Assembly: GCA_001247695.2 (NCBI GenBank)
Contig: LGRX02034486.1
Span: 31,063 to 95,062 of the forward strand
DNA length: 64,000 nucleotides
Source: Cymbomonas tetramitiformis
Taxonomy: Eukaryota > Chlorophyta > Pyramimonadophyceae > Pyramimonadales > Pyramimonadaceae
Reading direction: 5' to 3'
Numbering within the stretch: position 1 is the first letter of the stretch; each line of letters begins with the position of its first letter. Shown piece by piece: positions 57,439 to 64,000 of this stretch. The translations under genes and the position numbers were made by a program. The notes under the pieces are model-generated. The model was not told the DNA's origin and did no database searches. It saw only the letters and a program-made list of their open reading frames with translations.

Positions 57439-59107
57439 TTGCTGGTTTTTAAGTACAGTGGGAGTTTCTTTATATCTTACGATCCCTTACTGGTGGTTAC
57501 TCGATTTCTTTTCTCGATGAGTCTACCTAATCACGCACAAGGGGCTTTTTATCCCCAGTCAATGCAGCAGTACAATAATCGGAATTCTCAACAGCCTAAT
57601 CAACAGCAGCATACTCAGCCGCCTCCCCCTCCATATCCTCCACCACCCAATCACTTCCAACCACCACCTACCCAGCCTTATCAGGCTCAACCAGTACCGA
57701 ACTGGGGTGCGCCGCCGGAGCAGAATCAGTTTGGCGGCGGCGGGTTTAAGCCTGGAATCACACAACAACTCCGTGATCAGTTGCACCAAAGTGAGATGCA
57801 CAGAATGAGTGCCGACCTGGAACTCAAACACGAGCGGGCGATTCGTCAAGCTCTTGACAAGCAGCGACCAGACACACCACGAAAAACAGGCAGTAAGTCA
57901 CGTGGGGACACACCTGCAACGAAATCCCGCTCTGCGTCGAAGTCCGCTTCCGTTTCAAAATCAAAGTCAAAGTCACGAACCGGCAAACGTGACAGGCTCT
58001 CACGCTCCAATGAGACCACCGAATCAGCGGACTCCGACGATGAAGTTCTCTCCCCTGAAACAGAGAAATACAAGCGCCGCCGTGAGCAACAGAAAAGGAA
58101 GAAAAGAGAACTGGATGAAATTAAACGAAAACTGGACGAAGATGCAGAAGCTACCAGGTCGCTGCTTACAGCACAGTTACAGGCACAGCTTCAGGCGGCA
58201 CAAGCGGAGATCACCGGATTAAGAGCAGCCGCCAGCGCGGCTACGGCGGCGGCACTCAAGAAAAAGAAAAAGAAAAAAAAAAAAAAACCACGCCCTTCGG
58301 GCGTATGAGTAAATTAATTTCCCCGGCCCTACTCTGGGCCGGACCGCCACTGGTGGCGGCCTTAATGGGACAATTTATACTGGGTGGTTCTCATCTTTCT
58401 CCTTCTCTTGCTTTTCCTGTCTGAGTCTTCTGTATAGCTGGTAGGTGCTGTGTGCATAGTTTACCGTTAGGTCATGTATTCTCTGTAGCGCTTGTGTGGC
58501 CTCTTTTCTGTTGAGTCCAAGTTGCTCGAGTATGTCTTGGTTGTGTTTGTACACCGTGCCTGTTCTGCCCACTGCAAACACATGAAGTTTGGCACGAAAT
58601 CCGTGTCTGCGTAGTAGTTGTAGCAGCGGTCCGTATTTCATGTATTTTTCCAGGAGTTTGGGTCCCCACTTTTCGTCATCGGTGTGGGCGGCGGCACTCA
58701 AAGCAGCAGCTGCGGTCGCTCCAGCTACTGCACGTAAACGTGTGTTCCGGGCGGAGAATGCAGGACGTGGACGTGGAGGGCGTGGGCGCAATGCTGGAGG
58801 TGGACGCGGCAGAACTGCAACGCCAGCTCCAGAGGTGGAGGATCTGGCTGAAGAACAAGAACACGAAGAAGAGGAGGAAGAAGATCGATCGTGGGTGTAT
58901 CCTGTTACCACCACACCCGCTGACGTTAATGAGAAATTCAAGGGGGTCGCAGGAATGAACCGACTCGTCGATGTTCTACGTGCACTCAACGAGATTCCTC
59001 AAGGCTGGGATGAAACTAAACCCAGGGGTGGACTCGAGAGACGGACTATCGTCAATCACGTCGTGGATCTGCATAATGCAGGGGTCCTCGACTTCTTTAA
59101 ATTCTAG
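57439..59107 (+). CDS. Penelope-like element ORF1 (split by a nested insertion)
   Basis: Segments 57,439-58,259 and 58,702-59,107 were one frame; removing the 427-bp insert and one 15-bp duplication joins them in phase (AAALK to AAAAVAPA), giving 408 aa, or 382 from the likelier start ATG 57,517 (MSLPNHAQG). The N-terminus is Gln/Pro-rich (PPPPPYPPPPN), followed by Ser/Lys-rich sequence, a basic coiled coil (KRRREQQKRKKRELDEIKRKLDED), Ala-rich helix, a GRGRGGRGRN segment and a glutamate run, and a short folded C-terminal domain (VNEKFKGVAGMNRLVDVLRAL ... AGVLDFFKF), perhaps winged-helix-like. A nucleic-acid-binding chaperone role is inferred. As it stands the first segment ends early in a poly-Lys tract. 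Confidence 0.65.
58245..58701 (-). mobile_element. 5'-truncated retroelement fragment with 15-bp target duplication
   Basis: The insert 58,260-58,686 is flanked by GGCGGCGGCACTCAA at 58,245-58,259 and 58,687-58,701. It contains the end of a minus-strand reading frame and a 3' untranslated part with three hairpins (GCCACCAGTGGC type at 58,344-58,359, CCGGCCC/GGGCCGG at 58,323-58,342, CGCCCTTCGGGCG at 58,291-58,303). The long variable duplication and 5' truncation are the hallmark of target-primed reverse transcription. Oddly, the 3' end on its own strand is T-rich rather than A-rich. Confidence 0.75.
58375..58686 (-). pseudogene. C-terminal 103 residues of a retroelement protein
   Basis: From the insertion edge to its stop it reads TDDEKWGPKLLEKYMKYGPLL, then RRHGFRAKLHVFAVGRTGTVYKHN, LGLNRKEATQALQRIHDLTV, and a Lys/Glu tail. 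The pattern of a helix, a beta hairpin with VFAVG.TGTV and a paired helix resembles the segment that follows the reverse transcriptase domain in many non-LTR elements of aquatic eukaryotes; this is recalled similarity, not a search result. The start is lost. Confidence 0.5.
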
Positions 59108-59143
59108 CTATATGGTCCGCGCCAGTGCAGAGCAGCCCGTCTA

Positions 59144-62100
59144 ATGGAACTACTGGAAACTTTGAGATCTGTTCTATTTGACGAGCACTGGCGCAATGAC
59201 CTAATGGCTGAAGATGTGGAAAACAAGTTTATGCGAGTCTGGAAATTTCAGGCGCTAACTTTTTTCCACCTCTGCGGGTGTAGACCACGATGGTGGGTAC
59301 GCCGTTTCTTACCTTTTTGGGACTGTATGACGACGGAGGACTTAATGAAGTGGTATCGGGGAGAAGATCGGTTTGCAGTTTATGTACTTGTGTCGCCGTG
59401 GACGTCACTGAGCTATGTTGGGAAATCCTGGAACGGTGTGACGAGGAGATCGCTGGAGCACCTGCAAGTGACACAAAATCCGAGTAAACGAGGAGCCCGT
59501 AAACTTTATGGCTTCTTGCGATCCTATGGTATTTTTAATTATGTATGCTTACCACTCGCCTTCTTCAGATCCAAGACCGACACCGACACTGCGGAGTTAA
59601 GACTTATCCGTTTGACGCAACACCCGAATCATACTCTGAACACTCAGGGATTTCGGAGACAGCGATCTGGACCCACTAAGAAGAAACAGCGATCCTTTGC
59701 CCACCTTAGAGGACGCACACGCAGACCCTTGCAGGCACGAGGCGAGGGCAACAATTTTTATGATGAAGGGCAGACGGCCCTTACTGTATGGTATAATGAG
59801 GAATGGAACGGCACTAATCTTATGACCTGGCTGGCCAAGTTTGAGAATGGAGACCTACTTTTGAACTCTCTGAAATCAGTACGCGGCCTGATTGACGGCT
59901 CTGACTGGGACACAGTGAGAACTAAATTCGGTAAGAGTGAGAGCACAGTTACCTGGGCGGCTGGCGACAAGATCTCCTCGAAGTTGGGCGAGCTCGCGAA
60001 GCAGCTTAAACATAATGTCGCTGCAGTGGTCTTCGAGAAGATTTATGAGCTTTCGCGCGATCGCTGGGCCAATTGGGTGGTCAAGGGCCTTATCAGACGA
60101 CCTGCAACTTGCCCTGTGCTATTTAAGTTTACTCTGGAACAACTGGTCAGAGTTTTTGAGGCTATTCGCTCGTACTTCAACTGGCAGCAACGCGCCTCAC
60201 TGAGAGCCAAGGTAGCTCTAGCCGCCAGCCGCACTCACGGCTTTCCACTGCGAGGTGTCTATGTTCTTAGAGTTCCGGCGGCGACGACCTGGGAGCGTAT
60301 CGACGTGAAGAGCCTGGCTCGAGCAGCGCTTCGACATTTGAAACTGAGCTGGCGCGTCAACAACTTTGTCACTCGGAGGACTACTGTCGTACAGACGCGT
60401 ACACGGAAGCTCGACTCGACCTTCTGCAACTTCAGGGAGCTGGCAGCTCGGACCACAGCACCCCCGTGCATGTGCCACACAGCGTCACCCAGTTTGCCCA
60501 GAGACGAAGAAGGGCACGTTTGTGCGAGAACCACTGACCTCAGCGACACGGTCCTCGCCCCGCTTGCACACAGCCTCAAAGACACCCCAGCCTTCAGTGT
60601 CGATTACCAGGAGTCTGCCCGCGAAGCCTGCTTGGACTATGTCAACGTGTTCGCCGGATATTCGACGAAATGCGAGGATGAGAAGGTGGACGCGATCCTT
60701 CCGCTGCTCTTCGAGGTGGAGGGATGCAACTACAACGCGGTGAAGAGCTCAGAGCGCACGCTTCTGGCAAAGAAGGTGAAAGGTGTGGCGACCTCTATCG
60801 AGCGGTGGACTGTCTGGTTCACAGTGAAGCGTGGGAGTTGTCTTGTGATGCGTATTTTATGGACCCGAATGAAGCGACTTGTAGCCCGTCTTGCTGCAAT
60901 GGAAACGTCCGGCACTGTTGCAACGGGTTCACTGAGAGGGTATCTTATCTTTATTGCGCAGCGAATGGTGTTCTGGGTGGATCATATTACCCGTGACTAT
61001 TGGATTTTTCCCTACCCTGACCAGGATGTCCTTCGCTCTGTTCTTACACTCTCTGCGGAGTTATTTGCGACCCCCTTTGACGTTAATCTTAAGTCCACTG
61101 TGTTCTTCACCCCTTATGAGGAGGACACTGCTTTTGCCGCGGGCCTGGACGCTCATAGCTACTGGTGGCAGCTGATGGCTTTTGGAAATCCCTTGTACAC
61201 CCGACGTTGTATTTTGAGGGCGATTCAACACGCTGTGGACTCTGCTCGTGGAGCGCGGACGGCGGTCAGGATTGTTCTCACTGTTCCTGCCTGGGAGGAC
61301 TACACTAAAATCCCTTTCGTCCACAGGTTCTTGCAACTGAAGCGCGATGTCTTCAAGTTCCTTGCCCCGCAATCAGCTCTGGGGTACGAGGACCGCTCGA
61401 CTGGGGCACGCTTCGATGTGGACGTGCTGCTTATCCAGAATGCAGCGGCCAAGAGACAGCACCCAGTGACGGCTGGGGGTCTGGCCAGGTTGGGAAGACA
61501 CTTCAGGGGGCGGCTGAAGCAGGGGCCCTCGTATTCAGAGAGTTGGGATGCACCTTTTTGTGCAGCGCGCGCGTCGCTGAACGAGGAGAGATGGGATGTG
61601 GAGCCTCTTGGCCGGCAGTTGGTCACAGCTGCCAGGAGAATGAAGGTGGCGGCGGGGTTGCAACTGAAGCTGCGGGGTTCGGTGCAGCGATGGGCGCAAG
61701 AACAAGGGGTGCCTGAAGGCAGGTCAAAATGCACGCAGTTGGGTACGGTGAACGTGGATGAGTACCGTTTGGCGCTGGCGGCTTGTGAACTGACTGCACG
61801 TTTCCCACTGGACCGTAATGGAGCGGTGGGTGGACTGATGTGCCAGCGAAAATATTTTCAGCTCCTGGTGAAGGAGAGGGAGACCAGCGCTGCACAGTTT
61901 GAGAAGATCGACGGGACGGTTGCCTCGGTACTGGAAAAGATGAGCCGTGACTACAAAGCAAAGATGCTTCACACTGTCGCCAGGTTTGATGTGAACGGTT
62001 ATTTTGGCACTTTGTATGTCCTTATTAAGGACAAGTGCAACGCGATGCAGCTTTTCCGGCCTATCCAGCCGAACTATTCCAGTCCGATTGCGCTCGCACA

Positions 62101-63202
62101 GAACAGGCTCGGCAGAGCGGCTGATTTTATTGTGGATGCACTTGGCAGTGCTTTTACTCTCGGAGGCACGCACCGCCTCAAGGGAAGGATCGCTGACTTT
62201 AATGCGAGGGCGGCAAAGGGTGCTCACAGGGTGTACGGTGCTACTTTCGACGTGAAAGACCAATTCTCTAACGTGGATCACGACTTGGCCACCAGAGCGA
62301 TCACCGCCACGGTTGACAGGTGGGGGGCGAGCTCCACTATTCAATCAGTCCTTGTCAAAACTCGCGGACGGCGAGGCGTTTGTCTCTGGACGAAGGGAGT
62401 TCCCACCAGGACTGCAGTCCGTATCACACGCTCGAAGCTGATTCATGGGCTGATTTTATCTCTGCGTAACAACTTTATATGGATTGCGGGAGTACTGGTC
62501 AGACAGACGCGCGGGGTTGGTATGGGTGGACGTGACAGCCCCTCAGTCGCTGGATTGGTCTGTGCTTATGGTGAGAGAGAGTTCTCAGAGTCTTTACGTG
62601 CTGACGCATATTTTATCAATCTTATGCAGTTTATGAGGCAAGCTGATGACTGCCTCGTTCTGGTTATTTTTATGACCGGCACACCCGTGGAGTGGGCACA
62701 TATCAGGGGAATCCTGCGCAGGTATCGTGACGGGTGCTATATTGCAGGGATGCGGGTTCTTCAAACGGGGGGTGCGGGCACGAGCTTCTGCACCACGGAC
62801 CGTCTGGAGTTCTGCGGGATGGAGGTTAGCTTCGCCGAACAACAATGCGGTATCCGGCCAATGACACAGAACGAGAAGCGGGGATCCCTTGGCCTTTATG
62901 ACACACCTCGGGCGTTTCCTTTTGTTAATTGGGCCTCCACGTGCACCCGCGCCCGTAAGTTTATCACACTGATCGGTGCCCTCCACAGGATTTTTTGTCA
63001 CTCTTCACACGAACTGCTTATGCTGATTGCACTGACCAAACTGGAAATGGAACTGCTCCGAGCGGGCTACCCGACGACCTGGCTACGGGATGGTATCTTT
63101 GCAGTTGCTGGCAGCACAGCACTGGACTTTTGGCTGCGCACTGCGACCCGCGTGCGGCAGCACCGACTTGAGGGTCCCACGTCACTGCTGCTTCTCAATT
63201 GA
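59144..63202 (+). CDS. Penelope-like GIY-YIG/reverse transcriptase protein
   Basis: An intact 1,352-aa frame starting 37 bases after ORF1. Residues about 75-165 form a GIY-YIG nuclease: FAVYVLVSPW, SYVGKSWNGVTRRSLEHL (second Tyr and the Arg) and TAELRLIRL (catalytic Glu). A Cys-containing segment (FHLCGCRPRWW) precedes it and a basic linker (RRQRSGPTKKKQR) follows. The reverse transcriptase lies near residues 1020-1210, with ATFDVKDQFSNVDHDL (first Asp), RGVGMGGRDSP and FMRQADDCLVLV (ADD form of the YxDD box). The middle 700 residues are helical and poorly known. GIY-YIG before RT is the reverse of classical Penelope order. No disabling change is seen, so it may be active. Confidence 0.9.
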   Translation: MELLETLRSVLFDEHWRNDLMAEDVENKFMRVWKFQALTFFHLCGCRPRWWVRRFLPFWDCMTTEDLMKWYRGEDRFAVYVLVSPWTSLSYVGKSWNGVTRRSLEHLQVTQNPSKRGARKLYGFLRSYGIFNYVCLPLAFFRSKTDTDTAELRLIRLTQHPNHTLNTQGFRRQRSGPTKKKQRSFAHLRGRTRRPLQARGEGNNFYDEGQTALTVWYNEEWNGTNLMTWLAKFENGDLLLNSLKSVRGLIDGSDWDTVRTKFGKSESTVTWAAGDKISSKLGELAKQLKHNVAAVVFEKIYELSRDRWANWVVKGLIRRPATCPVLFKFTLEQLVRVFEAIRSYFNWQQRASLRAKVALAASRTHGFPLRGVYVLRVPAATTWERIDVKSLARAALRHLKLSWRVNNFVTRRTTVVQTRTRKLDSTFCNFRELAARTTAPPCMCHTASPSLPRDEEGHVCARTTDLSDTVLAPLAHSLKDTPAFSVDYQESAREACLDYVNVFAGYSTKCEDEKVDAILPLLFEVEGCNYNAVKSSERTLLAKKVKGVATSIERWTVWFTVKRGSCLVMRILWTRMKRLVARLAAMETSGTVATGSLRGYLIFIAQRMVFWVDHITRDYWIFPYPDQDVLRSVLTLSAELFATPFDVNLKSTVFFTPYEEDTAFAAGLDAHSYWWQLMAFGNPLYTRRCILRAIQHAVDSARGARTAVRIVLTVPAWEDYTKIPFVHRFLQLKRDVFKFLAPQSALGYEDRSTGARFDVDVLLIQNAAAKRQHPVTAGGLARLGRHFRGRLKQGPSYSESWDAPFCAARASLNEERWDVEPLGRQLVTAARRMKVAAGLQLKLRGSVQRWAQEQGVPEGRSKCTQLGTVNVDEYRLALAACELTARFPLDRNGAVGGLMCQRKYFQLLVKERETSAAQFEKIDGTVASVLEKMSRDYKAKMLHTVARFDVNGYFGTLYVLIKDKCNAMQLFRPIQPNYSSPIALAQNRLGRAADFIVDALGSAFTLGGTHRLKGRIADFNARAAKGAHRVYGATFDVKDQFSNVDHDLATRAITATVDRWGASSTIQSVLVKTRGRRGVCLWTKGVPTRTAVRITRSKLIHGLILSLRNNFIWIAGVLVRQTRGVGMGGRDSPSVAGLVCAYGEREFSESLRADAYFINLMQFMRQADDCLVLVIFMTGTPVEWAHIRGILRRYRDGCYIAGMRVLQTGGAGTSFCTTDRLEFCGMEVSFAEQQCGIRPMTQNEKRGSLGLYDTPRAFPFVNWASTCTRARKFITLIGALHRIFCHSSHELLMLIALTKLEMELLRAGYPTTWLRDGIFAVAGSTALDFWLRTATRVRQHRLEGPTSLLLLN

Positions 63203-63420
63203 GTCACGGTATCTTTGGAAACGGGAGAGTGCTGCTCCAGAAGTGCATGCTCCGTTCGATTTATTATACTTGTTTTATGATTTTTTGGTTTCTGTTTTGG
63301 GCATACGAATGATTACCCCTCTCGGGACGATGGTTATTACGTTATTCTTTCTGGAATTTTCTGACGCCTACGTGAGACAGTTGATTTTCAAAGTTTTCAG
63401 AATTCATGGGGCACACTCCC
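63203..63420 (+). other. 3' untranslated part with a decayed pLTR fragment
   Basis: The block TACGTTATTCTTTCTGGAATTT followed by CTGACGCCTACGTGAGACA (63,361-63,379) is a partial third copy of the pLTR segment at 57,000-57,045. This suggests that the element once sat in a tandem or rearranged array. Confidence 0.6.
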
Positions 63421-63964
63421 TGACTGTGATTTGGCTTGCACAGTGACTCCTGCTCGATCGGCTCTGCTTATTTGGGCCTACTTGCTTGCCACAATGCTAT
63501 TTGTGCTCGATCTTCACTGTGTATTACGTTATGTTCTCTGATTTTCTTCTACGAGCACGTAAGACAGATGGATTTTTTGAGCTCGCACCTTTGCCTTATT
63601 CACACAGTCATATGGTTACTGCCTGTCTTACGTTATTTTCTCTTGAAATCTCTGACGCCTACGTGAGACAACTTGCAATTCTTGTCACCTTTATTTCGTG
63701 CCTGCATATCTTGCACTGAACTCTTGATCTCTAATCTAGCATAACTTTACACAGGCCAACTGCTCCTGTGTGCATACATAGCCAATTATGGCTTCGGAGT
63801 TTCCAGTCCTACTGATGAGCTGTGCCTGAAGGCGGCCAGTGAAAGTACTCTAGGAAGCCTAAAAACACTGCATTATGACTGTATTATTTTTATGAGAAAT
63901 ATTGCTTTCATGCTTTGTTCTATACAACGAGTAAACCTCTGTATACACTAATTTAATCTTTAAC
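63421..63964 (+). repeat. Downstream pLTR of the Penelope-like element
   Basis: Same ends as the upstream copy and the same internal order. After AATCTTTAAC the sequence returns to the transposon's inverted-repeat unit. Confidence 0.9.
63807..63855 (+). ncRNA. Minimal type I hammerhead ribozyme (pLTR copy 2)
   Basis: Identical to the copy at 57,178-57,226: stem I TCCTA/TAGGA, CTGATGAG, GAAA (63,841-63,844), GTAC stem III and cleavage expected after C 63,850. Two ribozymes about 6.6 kb apart would cut a full-length transcript into one unit of the element. Confidence 0.8.
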
Positions 63965-64000
63965 TTGTTGGGGCGGGGGGTGCGGTGATATTCCGGAAGA
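63965..64000 (+). repeat. Continuation of the transposon's right inverted repeat
   Basis: TTGTTGGGGCGGGGGGTGCGGTGATATTCCGGAAGA is the unit sequence that follows GTGTAATTT in the other copies, with a few substitutions. It runs off the window. Confidence 0.8.

Larger units (their letters stand above)
56792..63964 (+). mobile_element. Penelope-like retroelement with N-terminal GIY-YIG domain (Chlamys-like)
   Basis: Flanked by direct repeats of 549 and 544 bp (pLTRs) and inserted in the right inverted repeat of the DNA transposon, whose sequence continues on both sides. It encodes a coiled-coil, Gly/Arg-rich ORF1 and a 1,352-aa protein with GIY-YIG nuclease before the reverse transcriptase. Each pLTR contains a hammerhead ribozyme. 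The permuted order, ribozyme and pLTRs together match the Chlamys group described from green algae. No clear target duplication can be read; the junctions share only one or two bases. Confidence 0.85.
30111..64000. mobile_element. Large Mutator-like DNA transposon carrying a methyltransferase gene (composite; right end outside the window)
   Basis: Defined by long inverted terminal regions: about 178-bp tandem units at 30,224-30,780, and the same units in opposite orientation at 56,464-56,791 continuing at 63,965-64,000 after an inserted Penelope-like element. Between them lie a SWIM-domain transposase-like gene, two small genes, a divergent methyltransferase gene, and a dispersed palindrome found nowhere else in the window. 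Taking out the 14,416-bp gypsy element and the 7.2-kb Penelope-like element leaves at least 12.3 kb of original transposon. The zinc finger near WRKY-GCM1/FLYWCH type plus SWIM in the transposase favours the Mutator superfamily; a Zisupton/KDZ relation is the main alternative. The target duplication cannot be tested because the right terminus is outside the window. Confidence 0.7.

Noticed and set aside
1..64000. tRNA and rRNA genes
   Set aside because: No cloverleaf with A and B boxes and no rRNA-like conserved block was found by reading both strands; a covariance-model scan would settle it.

Overview
The window is nuclear DNA of a eukaryote, most likely a green-lineage (prasinophyte- or chlorophyte-like) alga. 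Reasons: GT-AG introns that splice in frame through long multi-exon genes, a very large secreted protein with SP/PPPPSP-type linkers of the kind green algae use, and a Penelope-like retroelement with an N-terminal GIY-YIG domain, an arrangement described from the green lineage. Species assignment is inference.

Layout. 1-3,026: 3' part of a six-exon gene (copy A) for a beta-class amino-methyltransferase-like protein. 3,027-6,569: little recognisable sequence, a small ORF, two hairpins, then three tightly packed AT-rich orphan ORFs. 6,849-29,331 (minus): one giant gene (about 7,100 codons, one 71-bp intron in its body) for a secreted lectin-type protein. Its coding exon is broken by a 1,065-bp inverted-repeat transposon (9,762-10,826) and carries two compensating single-base frameshifts. 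29,904-30,110: tail of a gene cut off by the next element.

From about 30.1 kb to beyond the window end lies a nested set of mobile elements. The oldest layer is a large Mutator-like DNA transposon with tandemly repeated terminal inverted repeats (left 30,224-30,780; right 56,464-56,791 plus 63,965-64,000). It carries a SWIM-finger transposase-like gene (minus, five exons, 983 aa), two small orphan genes, and a divergent ten-exon methyltransferase gene (copy B, 1,095 aa) paralogous to copy A. Its non-coding DNA contains more than 20 copies of the palindrome GTCATCGATGAC or its core. A 14.4-kb Ty3/gypsy chromovirus-like retrotransposon (39,847-54,262, minus; 427-bp LTRs, 5-bp duplication GAAGC) sits inside an exon of copy B. 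Its polyprotein includes a Dam-like adenine methyltransferase domain between RNase H and integrase, and a Dcm-like cytosine methyltransferase domain after the chromodomain. A 7.2-kb Penelope-like element (56,792-63,964) with long terminal direct repeats, each holding a minimal hammerhead ribozyme, sits in the right inverted repeat. A 427-bp 5'-truncated retroelement fragment with a 15-bp duplication sits inside the Penelope ORF1.

The unifying theme is DNA methylation carried by mobile DNA: three unrelated methyltransferase types are stacked at one locus. That they help the elements mark or hide their own DNA is inference. All exon joins given here were checked by hand for phase; no database search was possible.
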